From Adiantum capillus-veneris (taxonomy: Eukaryota; Streptophyta; Polypodiopsida; Polypodiales; Pteridaceae): a DNA stretch of 64,000 nucleotides. This document shows positions 33,314 through 43,071 of this stretch, one piece after another. A program made the translations under genes and the position numbers. The DNA lies in the NCBI GenBank assembly GCA_014529385.2, contig CM043958.1:124442317-124506316 (forward strand), in the 5' to 3' direction. Positions within the stretch are counted from its first letter, which is position 1, and each line of letters opens with the position of its first letter. Under the pieces are notes generated by a model. It ran no database searches. It had not been told where the DNA came from and was given only the letters and a program-made list of their open reading frames with translations.

Positions 33314-34375
33314 TGTTAGCAGGTACGCCGCGACGGACGAAGGAGCACAGCGAGAACACACACCAACAAAATGTCAATCCGAGGACGCAGCTGACCCGAC
33401 TAGGGCATGGAGGCAATCTCTCGGTTTTCAACCGTGAGCTAGACACTGACAACACGCTACAGTCACTAATCCTACCACAACACTACCATAAAGCAAAGAA
33501 ACAGACAACACATGCTATGAAACACTACAAGCTCGAAACAGTCTCAAATCACATCGAAATGACTCGAAATCGAAGGGCAAGACTCACAAGGACATATCCT
33601 ATATGGCCAAACACCTAAACCCTGAAAACCATCACTGTAAGACCTCTAATCGCTGTCGCGATAGGCTCAAAACAGTAATTTCCAGAGTGTCCAGAACTGA
33701 TCTACAAAGACATCAACACGAAGAGCTTCTCGCCCTGATTCTAACAACTACTTGATCATGCAGAACGGATGTCGTTTGAGGTACTTACGACCAAATATAG
33801 CTCGTAGTAGCAGGCGGGCTCGCAATGTGGTCCTCGGCTTGCATTGCTTACGTCGACGCGGAGAGCTCCTCGACGCTAACATGCTCCTACTCTCATGTCT
33901 GCAACGTGATTAGTGTGTGCGATGGTGTGTGTGCGTGAAGCTCACTACCCTGTGCTGCAGAACCCACGACTGTATATTAATTGAGATAACGTAATGTGTT
34001 TTTTACAAATCCTTAGGTTTCAGCTTATATACGAAGCCTTCAAACCTAATGTTCGGCCAAATGACCTGAATTGTCCCTAGGCTTCTACAGAGCTTAATTA
34101 CAAGAAAATGAGTTGGCTCTACTCATTATACAAGCATCTATGGCCAAAATACAAGTGCCGATTTAAAATATGAGGTTCCCGTAAACATTACCAAAGTGGT
34201 CGTAATGACTCAAAATAATAATAACGGGATATTCGATGACGTCCATGAACTCGTATCTTCATGTTGCAGCATCCATCTTCATCGTCATTACTTCATCACC
34301 ATCTTCATGTGGAATCTTTACAAAATCTTAATGGAATCTTTATGAAAACGTTGTTTAAAGGGCTTCCTTTCAACA
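33314..34375 (-). repeat. LTR (5' LTR in element orientation)
   Basis: 1062 bp, starts TGTTAGCAGG and ends TTTCAACA on the plus strand, giving intact TG...CA ends. Nearly identical to 22596-23657. Confidence 0.9.
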
Positions 34376-34421
34376 ACTGCCAAATAAAGAGGCCCTCCTA
34401 GACCCCATTCTCTTCCTAATG
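34376..34421. mobile_element. 463-bp inverted-repeat element, copy B (right part)
   Basis: Resumes after the inserted LTR element with the target duplication ACTGC, then CAAATAAAGAGGCCCTCC, and ends CTCTTCCTAATG. Confidence 0.85.
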
Positions 34422-34735
34422 CATTTTCAAACCAATGAATTTAAAAGAGCTCAACGTTCTTTTTTTGTGTGTAAAACTCACAATGGTGAGTGGATTATAT
34501 TGAAAGATCCAAAAAAATACAAGTTCTTGCCATGCTCATTAATAGCCATGATCACTTCAACAGATCATAGATACATTGACTAATGGGAAAGCCACCACAT
34601 GACCACGAATGAGCCCGTACTTTCACCTTTGCACATCCGTTAGTACGGCACCCAGGGTACTGTTCAACACCTCTGAGCTTCTTTGCTTTTCAATGGTGAT
34701 GATTGCTACCCTGCTTTCTTAGACTATCTCTGGAG
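34422..34735 (-). pseudogene. 5'-truncated LINE 3' end (R1 copy B, right part)
   Basis: Inverted match of 2270-2590 (for example CACAATGGTGAG, TTCTTGCCATGCTC, ATGGTGATGATTGCTACC). Similarity stops at about 34735. The coding tail is broken by stops. Confidence 0.55.
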
Positions 34736-35119
34736 GGGAACACTTACAAAAAGGTGTCAAGGAAAGGGAGAAACCTACACACAAACAAAAGGGCTGTGTA
34801 GGTTTTAACAAAAAGTACATGCTAATGCAAAGGGACCAAAGTGCAGAGGTTCAAGATTCAGCCAGAGATGTCGATGGGGAACTGGCACAGCTTGAGCGGG
34901 TAATAGGAGCCCTATCAAGGGACACTCCCACCAAAAATGGGTCGATACCCTTGCATAAAAAAATCTAGAACCAAACCCTAGTTATGTAATCAAACCCTCC
35001 TTGCACAAGGACACACAACACCTCAAAAATTTAGATGCTCAGGATACCATCACACAAACCAAGCCCAAGAACTTGCAGATCCAAACACTCCCTGTGCTCA
35101 AGAGACCATATCCTGTTGA
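34736..35119. other. Unclassified spacer
   Basis: No ORF longer than about 60 codons and no recognised repeat. The last five bases, GTTGA, form the left target duplication of the copia element. Confidence 0.5.
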
Positions 35120-35612
35120 TGTTAGGAAATATCACGTAGCTTAGTAGATAATTGAGTAGATTACTTAATGGAAAGAGATAATTTTCACACACAAGAGATT
35201 ATAGAGTAGAGAGAGAGAGAGAGTACACACAATATATGTGGTTCACCCAATGTGGGCTATTTACATAGGAAATCAGCCACTCAATGGCTTTAGCACTTCA
35301 AAACAAGAAGTAGGCTACAAAGGGATTATACCCTTTTGGAGCTCCTACCTTGCCTTACTCTCACTACCTCACACCCACCTTGTTGCATCAACTTCACACT
35401 ATGAAATGTGTGTAGAAATGGCCTCCTTTTATAGTCCAAAAGGGATGCCCTCTCTCATGAGAGGCAACCATGTGTAGCCGCCCTTGTGTAGATAAGTCCA
35501 AATCGGACCCTCCAATCCACCCATGTGTGGCCGCCCTTGAGAAGACAATTCCTCCTTTGAATTCGACCACCGGTCATTGACTTCTAACTATCGGCCACCG
35601 GCCATTGACTAC
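35120..35612 (-). repeat. Truncated 3' LTR of the copia element
   Basis: Matches the first ~490 bases of 38119-38818 until about CCACCGGCCATTGACT, then continues into coding sequence of the RT N-terminus instead of the rest of the LTR. It contains an (AG)n run near 35204-35222. Confidence 0.8.
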
Positions 35613-36091
35613 TCAACCAACTCCCATGTTTGGTTGCAATATAATGAGTCCATGTCCACTTGCATGCTCTTCATCCATTCTTCTTTGGATTCGTGTTGCA
35701 TAGCTTCTTCGTATGATTCCGTCTCTCCAGAATCTGAGATCAAGAGATGGTTGAAGGAAGGAATGAACCTTTCTGGATGTCTACTTGCTCTTGTAGATCT
35801 TTGGGGAATAGGTTGAGGCTCCTCATTTGGTTGACATTATTGCATATTGTCACCGTTTGCAGTCCTTCAGTCTTCACTGTCCTCAAGCTCCATGTACTCG
35901 TCACTTGTTTCTTTAGTTTGTTTTCTTTCCAAGTAATCTGTGTACATATTTTTTTCGTTAAAAATTACATCCCTACTCCTAAATTTTACCATCTTGAGGA
36001 TTCCATAGGTGATACCCAAAGTCACCCTCTCCATAGCCAATGAAGAAACACTTTTTGGACTTTGCATCTAGCTTTGATCTTAGGCTTCCAT
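35613..36091 (-). pseudogene. Copia integrase C-terminus and RT N-terminal stub
   Basis: On the minus strand a broken frame gives ESYEEAMQHESKEEWMKSMQ, matching the entry to copia RT (usual EAM...WxxAMxxEM), then NQTWELV. After this the sequence is LTR. The upstream part, a linker between integrase and RT, has several stops. Confidence 0.65.
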
Positions 36092-36307
36092 CTATGTGCA
36101 TGAAAGGTCACACCCAAACACTTTGAGAAATGCATAATTCACCGGTTTACCTGTCCATGCCTCTTTTGTAACTCCCCCATCCAATGCCGTTAAGGGTGAT
36201 CGATTGATTAAGTACACAGAGGTACTAACAGCGTTCGCCCAAAACTCAAGCGGTAGGCCTGCATGTAGCCGCATGCTTTGTGCTCGCTCCATGACTGTTT
36301 TGTTCAT
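36092..36307 (-). pseudogene. Copia integrase, C-terminal core segment
   Basis: MNKTVMERAQSMRLHAGL and EFWANAVSTSVYLINRSP are hallmark copia integrase strings following the catalytic Glu (usual GVAERMNRT). The segment ends at FLKVFGC. It is in a different frame from the upstream core, so a frameshift near 36305 separates them and removes the normal Glu context. Confidence 0.8.
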
Positions 36308-36621
36308 CCCTTCGGTAATGTCATTTTGTTGAGGTGTCCTTGGGGTTGTTCTTTGCCTCTGAATGCCATTGCTAGCACAAAATCTTTCAAAATCATGGCT
36401 GCGATATTCGCCTCATTGTCAAATCTGAGGCATTTAACCTTAGTACCTGTTTCATTCTCCACAACAGCTTTCCACCTTTGAAATATGGAAAACACATTGG
36501 ACTCATTCTTCATGACATAAACCCATGTTTTCCTAGTTGCATCATCTATGAATGTTACATAGTACGATGAGTCACCAAGTGATGGTGTACCTGCAGGAGC
36601 CCAAACATCAGAATGAACCAA
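36304..36621 (-). pseudogene. Copia integrase core (first two Asp)
   Basis: VHSDVWAPAGTPSLG carries the first catalytic Asp, followed by YYVTFIDDATRKTWVYVMK. The second Asp is in CLRFDNEAN, where most copia elements have SDNGGE, so the active site is altered. Integrase would join element ends to target DNA. Confidence 0.85.
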
Positions 36622-36675
36622 CTCAAGTTTTTTATTTTTTCTTTCATTTCCTGATTTTTGAAATTTTACCCTCTT

Positions 36676-37300
36676 TTATTTACCATAAACACAATTTTCA
36701 CATGACTCTAAGTCCACTTCTTTCAAACCTGGTAGAAGCTTCTTTGTTTGAAGGATTTTCATTTCTTTGGCACTCATATGCACAAGCCGGTAGAGCCACA
36801 CAGCACTGTCGATTTTTGTAGTTGTTGCACAAGCTGAAGGTTGTGTAGTACACAAGTAAAGTGTACCAACCTTTTCTCCCTTGGCAACCACCAAATATCC
36901 CTTTGAGATCTTCCATTGTTTGCTTTCGAATGCAATGTTGTGACCTTCATCGTCCAATTGTCTTGTAGAGATCAAGTTTTTACAAAGAGAAGGAACATGC
37001 CTAACATCTTTAAGCTTCCATTCATTTCCGTTAGCATCTTTGACACAAATTGTACCTTTGCCGACAATTTCATAAGCTTCATCATCTCCCAAGTATACAT
37101 ACCCAAAATTACCTTTGGTGTAATCTTGGAAATGTTGTTTGTGTGGTGTTGCATGGAATGAAGCTCCGGAATCTACTATCTAGGAATTAGACACATTGTC
37201 TAATGAGAGAATTAGATCATCCTGCTCTACTTTACCTACCACATTGGCCTTCGATGTTGGCTTGTTTCCTTGAGACTTTGACTCCTTCTTCTTCTTGGAC
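36676..37300 (-). pseudogene. Copia protease remnant and GAG-pre-integrase domain
   Basis: A copia retropepsin motif IVDSGASFHAT is readable near 37150-37180 after an in-frame stop. It is followed by LKDVRHVPSLCKNLISTRQL (conserved copia string) and the zinc-binding pre-integrase module with LVHMSAKEMKIL and CENCVYGK. In the family this region releases and supports integrase. The 138-aa frame at 36676-37092 is the best preserved part. Confidence 0.8.
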
Positions 37301-38045
37301 TAGCAATCCTTCTTGACGTGGCCCTTCTTGCCGCAGTTTCAACATTCAAGAACTGACTTTGTGTGTGACTTGCTCCGTCTTAAGCGATCACAACCCTTTT
37401 GGTTTTTGAACCTCTCCTAAGGCCTTCCTCTTGTTTCCATTGACAGTGCATCACTTGATGATTATCCTGTGCTTCTCCTTCACATTTCCTTGCTTAGGAG
37501 AACACTCATAGCATCATCAAACTTAAGAGTATTTGTGCCAAAAATAGAATTACTTACAACCATCACAAGGCTGTCCCAACTATCCGATAGAGACGATAGT
37601 ATAAGGAGAGCTCACACTTCGTCCATCGAAATTTATTTTCACCGATCGAAGTTGACTTATGTTGGTGTTAAATTCATTTAGGTGTTCTGCAAACTGAACC
37701 ATTATCTATCATCTTTAGATTGAACAAGCGCTTCATGAGAAATACCTTATTGGATGCCGATGGTTTCTCGTAGAAGTCGTCAAGTGAATTCATCAAGTCC
37801 TATGTGGTCTTCATCTCCAAAACATTGAAGGCCACCGTTGACACCAAGATTAACCGGATTGTTCCCTATGCCTTTCGATCAAGGACAATCCATGCTTCAT
37901 GTGCCATCATTGAGGGCTTCTTTGCAAGACCGCCTAGTGGAAAATAGAGGTCCTTCTCGTAGAGATAGTCTTCAATCTGCATCTTCCAATGTTGGTAGTT
38001 TTTTCTGTTGAGCTTCTTGATCTTGAGCTTCCCTTCCTCCGCCAT
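37301..38045 (-). pseudogene. Copia gag remnant with CCHC knuckle
   Basis: From an ATG near 38045 the minus strand reads MAEEGKLKIKKLNRKNYQHW and MQIEDYLYEKDLYFPLGG, classical copia gag (UBN2-like) sequence, then KPSASNKVFLMKRLFNLKM across stops and frameshifts. A knuckle ending NCGKKGHVKKDC sits near 37310-37345; the stop in its first CX2C is probably a changed Trp codon. Gag would form the particle. Here it is not translatable. Confidence 0.8.
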
Positions 38046-38100
38046 TACTCCTACTCAATTCAAGGAATCCTTTTCTTGAGATAATTTAGCTACAAGCAAA

Positions 38101-38116
38101 CCTTGCACTGATACCA
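38101..38116 (-). promoter_or_regulatory. Copia primer binding site, initiator-Met-like
   Basis: On the minus strand TGGTATCAGTGCAAGG lies two bases inside the 5' LTR end. The TGGTATCAG core is the common plant copia PBS for initiator tRNA-Met. Confidence 0.85.
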
Positions 38117-38118
38117 AT

Positions 38119-38818
38119 TGTTAGGAGATATGACGTAGATAATTGAGTAGATTACTTAATGAAGAGAGATAATTTTCACACACAAGAGATTATAGAGTAG
38201 AGAGAGAGAGAGAGTACACACAATATATGTAGTTCACCCAATGTGGGCTACGTCCATGGGAAAGCAGCCACTCAATGGCTTTAGTACTTCAAAACAAGAA
38301 GTACATTACAAAGGGATTATACCCTTTTGGATCTCTCGCCTTGCTTCACTCTCACAACCTCACACCCACCTTGTTGCATCAACTTCACACTATGAAATGT
38401 GTGTAGAAATGGCCTCCTTTTATAGGCCAAAAGGGTTTCCCTCTCTCATGAGAGGCAACCATGTGTAGCCGCCCTTGTGTAGATACAATTAAATCATACC
38501 CTCCAATCCACCCATGTGTGGCCGCCCTTGAGAAGGCAATTCCTTCTTTGAAATTGGCCGGCCATTGACTTCCGACCACCGGCCAACTGGCCAACTTACT
38601 GGTCGTTTTCCAACCACTTTCTGGCTACCGACCGGCCATAATATTTCGGCAAAAAGGGATATTCCGGTGTGAAAATTTTGGTTTCCGGCGAGTGATTTTA
38701 TTTTCCAGTGAGTTATTTTTCTTCATTCACGATGGCTTCTCCTCATAATGGGGGCCTTACAAATGTGCATTTTTAACACAAAAAATTATAAGGGTTAAAT
38801 CAGGCTCCATACTCAACA
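38119..38818 (-). repeat. 5' LTR of the copia element (complete)
   Basis: 700 bp, TGTTAGGAGATATG to CATACTCAACA, with GTTAA outside. It contains an (AG)n run near 38200-38214 like the other LTR. Confidence 0.85.
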
Positions 38819-38939
38819 GTTAAGGATGATGTGTAGAGAGGGAGACTATTCTTGAGCCCTCACTTGGTATTCTTATCATGAGTTTTTATGCCAATATTTT
38901 TTCATCATCTAGCATAATGACACATACCTTGTAGATGCA

Positions 38940-39339
38940 ATCTTTTGTTTTGGTAAAACTCACAATGGTGAGTAAACTATATTGACAACCATAAAAGAGT
39001 ACATATTCTTGCCATGCTGTTGCCAAGCCATGACATCTCTAAGAGATCATTGATGCATCGGCGAAAAGGGGAGCCACCCCGTAAACAACATAGTCTCCTT
39101 ATCTATGACATTCAGTTAAAGTGGTGCCTATTAACATGTTCCATTCATTAGAGTTCTTACATTCTCCAAATGATAGGATTGCCCCCTTGATTTCTTGTAT
39201 TATCTCTACCTGTGAACCTGGCTGTCTCCATGGTTTTGTTGAGTAGATGATTGTTCCTAGCCTTCTAGACCTATTTGAAGTAGCAAAATCTAACAATTTG
39301 TGTTGCAATAAGAAGCTCCTAGATTTTTGGTACCAAAAA
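38940..39339 (-). pseudogene. LINE remnant, 3' part (ORF2 tail and UTR)
   Basis: The minus strand reads VEIIQEIKGAILSFG, similar to the ORF2 tail EIIQESRVRIYILG of the LINE at 44.7 kb, and the CTCACAATGGTGAG string shared with the other LINE ends lies near 38950. It continues, beyond the inserted 1.29-kb element, at 40629. Confidence 0.65.
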
Positions 39340-40628
39340 GGACACTTAAGTGTCCTTTTTTTGCAAATTTAAATAAAATGGTACATCAAATCTAGAACAC
39401 ATCTCAAGAAATGTTTTTGCAAATTTATACAATGTTATTCAAAGTACTCATAGAAATTCTAATCCCTCACTATGATCATAAGCTCAATAGTAACTACACT
39501 CATGAAAAGAACCTACGCAAAACAGCATTCAACGTTTCATTAAAACGCGTACTCTAGCCTAAGAAAATAATGAGCAGGGTGCATGTAATAATCCGTGGTA
39601 AATACTTATATATGTGTTTGATATTTTTGCAATTGTCATGTGAGAAAAAATCCTTTGTGACTAGAATCAAATATAGAAAGTCGTGTGGGTCAAATATGCA
39701 ACGTTCACAAAGTCAAGTAAAGATCACAAAAAACATTTAGTTCATCTAAATTTACAATGTCTTATGATGCATATATACTAGACCTATGACTCATTACATA
39801 AGGTGATAATTTTTAATGGTTATGCAAGCCACATTTTGTGATTTATGGCATATCCAAAAAACTGCGCATGTTGTAATTATGATTTTTTATTTATCAAAGA
39901 TAAGCCATAAAACAAAGTCCACTTTTGGATTTTTCCATTCATCTCACTTATTTGTATACAAATACCTCATATGGACACACTTTGGAGATTTATACACCTT
40001 TCATTAGTTTTTCATAGCAATGTTTTTTTTGCAACAAATTAAGCACTACAGTTTTTTAAAATGAACTTAAATTACAAGATGCCTATTAGTTTGAACCCTT
40101 GAAAAATGCTTACTTGATGGGTATTGACCTACAGATACATTATACACCTTAGGTTTTGTCCCATAACCTCATCATGTTAATGAAAGAGGCTTTGAAAGAC
40201 CAAAATTTTCCTCTTTGTCAACATTTTCAAGATTTTGGACTTTTGATTATAACAAAAATCTAGTCCCATAACTAGGTTATGAAGCTCAATTTCTTGCTAT
40301 AATAAGTTTTTTCTTATCCATACACCTTGAAATCTATGCAAAATCTTTATTTGATGAGAAATTATATTCAATTTATGTAAATTTTGATAAAATTGCACTA
40401 GATTTCTATGATTTTTTATCTTAAAACTTATTATTATAATCCTAATTTGGTATTAGTTTTGGCAAAAGTAAATTTGGCTATGTTCTTCATCTCATAGCTG
40501 ACCTAAGATATGAACGTGACTTATGAATTTTTTTTCTAGATTCACCAAATAATTATGACAACTTGCTAGAAAAACAGGAAATTTTAGTGTCTAAGGACAC
40601 TTTAGTGTTTTATGACACTTGAGTGTCC
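39340..40628. mobile_element. 1.29-kb AT-rich inverted-repeat element inside LINE
   Basis: The left end is GGACACTTAAGTGTCC and the right end GACACTTGAGTGTCC, inverted copies matching at 14 of 15 bases. The left end is itself a perfect 16-bp palindrome, and a second GGACAC/GTGTTTTATGACAC string lies just inside the right end. The flanks line up with one continuous stretch of the LINE at 44.86-44.90 kb, which shows this is an insertion. The interior is AT-rich with no ORF above 63 aa. A non-autonomous DNA transposon is likely; no clear target duplication was found. Confidence 0.7.
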
Positions 40629-40960
40629 GAACTAGTGTTAAGAAACTTCCCTCACAAGAACAAACCATTTCTATAGAAGCCTATCTTCCAGGTCCTTTGC
40701 ACCCATTTGCATATCTTATATGCAAGGCCGTTGGTCACAGATCATTCCTTGAAAAGGTGGAAAAGGTCTTTGCTAGCCATTCTATACTGAGAGAATATCT
40801 TTGGGCCAATTTGCCTACCTAAAGTCTTTACCACAGTCGGTAGGGCTCCCCACAGTACCTTCCAAAGAAAGATCTTCACATTGAGTGGCCACTGTGGGCA
40901 CCGAGTGTTCTTGGTGACTTCCTCCCGTCTTGATATGGTCACTTCATGCCCCCTAGTATA
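40629..40960 (-). pseudogene. LINE remnant, ORF2 zf-RVT domain
   Basis: The minus strand gives CPQWPLNVKIFLWKVLWGAL and RMASKDLFHLF, matching the zinc-binding zf-RVT domain after LINE reverse transcriptase (usual P.K.KIFLWK...LPT and C..C...E...H.F). The Cys ligands are not conserved. It aligns with 44890-45160, the same region of the other LINE. Confidence 0.8.
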
Positions 40961-41681
40961 TGCAATCTTCTATGAGTAGATATGGAAGTAGATAATCAAT
41001 AGAAACAAACCATGATAGCTTCCCACTATTCCGTGTAGAGCATGTACTAGCAATCTCATCACGACTAAGCTTTAACTAGCACAATTTTTTTTCTTGCCAT
41101 GAATATGGTAAAATCATATTGATGGTGAACATCCCTCAAATTACAAGGGTGACACTACTATTTATGTTGAAGGCCTTAAAGCAACTACACTTTTCTTTTC
41201 ACAAATATTGTAAGAGTAGATGACTATTGTTTTAAATTTCTTACAATTCTTTTGAAGGATATCATTTTCCTACCCCTTCTCTCGAAAAGTACAACCCCCT
41301 TGGAAGCGTGTTGCAACGACTTGAGGGCTATTGTTGGCCCTTGAAGAGAGAGAGTGTGTGTGTGTGTGAGAGAGAAAGAGATTTCATGAAGGGAAAAAGG
41401 TCTGCCATTGCAAGTTCTACCAATGTTTTCAGCCATCTCTAGATCATGTAATGGAAATTGCAAGAATTCTTCCACCTATTGGAACCAGTAAATTAATAGA
41501 AAAATATTCAAGCTATGAAAAAACATTATGATGCTTTGTATACATCCCAGCATACCATGGCATTTGCCAAAATTGTGATAGTTGGTGAAATCAATAAGGT
41601 GAATGATAAAATTTAAGGGCTTGTGCCTATGTTAGAGGTTTTCACCAATTTAAAAAAAGTCACCTAGTGTAACAACCGTCT

Positions 41682-41682
41682 A

Positions 41683-41719
<37 letters not shown>
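41682..41719. repeat. (CT)n(GT)n compound microsatellite
   Basis: About 20 bases of CT pass directly into about 15 bases of GT. Confidence 0.9.
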
Positions 41720-42393
41720 TCATGTCACAATGGATGCCACAACCATTTCATAATAAAACAAGGGAGAGAAATATCCTCCTTCCATTCCCTCTTCCAAAAA
41801 CTAGTTGTTGGACACCCAGACACCCCAAAACTTTACTCGTTGTGACTTCTACAAAACGGAGAGTGTAAACCCGAGCACCACAGACATTGACCTCTTTAGG
41901 TCCCAATTCATGGGTGTGAATCCTCGTCACCCATGACCTTTTGGAAAAAGCTGCCATAGCCATGGTGAGAAGGGGAGTCCTGGGAGGGGACGGAGAAGCT
42001 AGGGAGCAACCATCACCACAGATGCACGAGATTCAAATTTCAAAATGGCCCACCTATTTGACTCACTTACCTCATAAATTTCAAAATGGCCCATCTCTTT
42101 AACTCACTTACCCCTTGAATTATTCAAAAGTCTAGCGTGGATTGCCCCGTCATCACTTGTGAACCTGCTATGTGGATCACCCTTGATTTGTAACTTTCTT
42201 GGGTTTACGTCTGGCAACGGGCAACCTCGACCTCGGCATCAAAGAGACCTCGCCATGTGGACAATCCAGATCCCCTCGCTTTTCATACCCAACTTGCACA
42301 CCCTGAATGCCATAAAAAAGACTTGACACTACCAAATGTAGATAGTCTTGAAGAGCCTCATGACTAAGTGACACACAACATTTAATTGTGGGT

Positions 42394-42410
42394 GGGGGGG
42401 GGGGGGGGGG
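42394..42410. repeat. Poly-G homopolymer (17 bp)
   Basis: Run of G after GGGT in unclassified DNA. Exact length is uncertain in any assembly. Confidence 0.85.
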
Positions 42411-42529
42411 TTGCGTCGTGATCCTGAGGAACACTAAATTCATCCGAAGGTGGACTAAACCCGACCAGTGCAAAATTGAGGCATGCTAAACCTAGGCATT
42501 GCAAAAATCAAGGCGATCCAGGGGCTCGG

Positions 42530-42600
42530 CCAAGTGGTTTTGAACCCACAACCTCATGCCCCAAGCTTTGAGAGACATGGCTAACCACCTCACTTGCATG
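42530..42600 (-). other. tRNA-like (SINE-like) motif
   Basis: On the minus strand GAGGTGGTTAGCCATG (box A-like) is followed about 35 bases later by GTGGGTTCAAAACCAC (box B-like). This matches the head of a tRNA-derived SINE better than a functional tRNA, because no anticodon stem can be formed with confidence. Confidence 0.35.
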
Positions 42601-42973
42601 TACATGATGTAACCCAACCCGTTTTGATGATTCTTTATGGTAACTTAACATGCTTTGTTCAGGTTTAGAGGGTATAATTTGTGCCTAGATTTATTTTTGA
42701 TGTGATGCATGCGGCTGCGATTGTAGTGATTTTCATGGGTGGATTTGACAACCATGGATCCCCTCACCACCCATCATTAAATGTTGTATGCTACTTAGTC
42801 TTGAGGCTTGAGGAGCTACAACTTGTCTTTTGGAATATAAGAGTTTCAATGTGAGCTAATCAGTATAGGAGCTTTATAGGAGTGTCAATAAGAGCAAATT
42901 ATCATAGAAATATAAGAGCACCAACGTGAGCCAATCATTATAGGTACTAGTGTGGCCGGCGACCTTTGGACGC

Positions 42974-43021
42974 CTCTCTCTCTCTCTCTCTCTCATTTTC
43001 TCTCGCTCGGGCGCTCAATCT

Positions 43022-43069
<48 letters not shown>
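42974..43069. repeat. Two adjacent (CT)n microsatellites
   Basis: CT at 42974-42994 and 43025-43069, separated by about 30 bases that include GCTCGGGCGCTCAA. Confidence 0.9.

Positions 43070-43071
<2 letters not shown>

Larger units (their letters stand above)
22596..34375 (-). mobile_element. 11.8-kb non-autonomous LTR retrotransposon (gag-pro only)
   Basis: Two 1062-bp LTRs (22596-23657 and 33314-34375) flank a 9.66-kb interior read on the minus strand. Next to the right (5') LTR is a PBS close to the 3' end of plant tRNA-Asp; next to the left (3') LTR is a purine tract. The insertion site duplicates ACTGC (34376-34380) as ACTAC (22591-22595). Order on the minus strand: 5' LTR, PBS, 2.6-kb leader with a ~297-bp tandem repeat, gag, zinc knuckles, protease 1, acidic linker, protease 2, 2.1 kb without recognised coding, PPT, 3' LTR. 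No RT, RNase H or integrase motif is seen. The LTRs differ by a limited number of substitutions (about 98% by eye), so insertion is fairly recent. Confidence 0.9.
35120..38818 (-). mobile_element. Ty1/copia retrotransposon, decayed, RT/RNase H deleted
   Basis: LTR pieces at 35120 to about 35612 and 38119-38818 share TGTTAGGA(A/G)ATAT starts. The right LTR is complete (700 bp, ends CTCAACA). The PBS next to it matches the initiator-Met type. Flanks are GTTGA and GTTAA, a target duplication with one change. Minus-strand order: gag, CCHC, protease, GAG-pre-integrase, integrase, first RT residues, then directly the truncated 3' LTR. The rest of RT, RNase H and about 200 bp of LTR are lost. Many stops and frameshifts make it non-functional. 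Confidence 0.9.
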
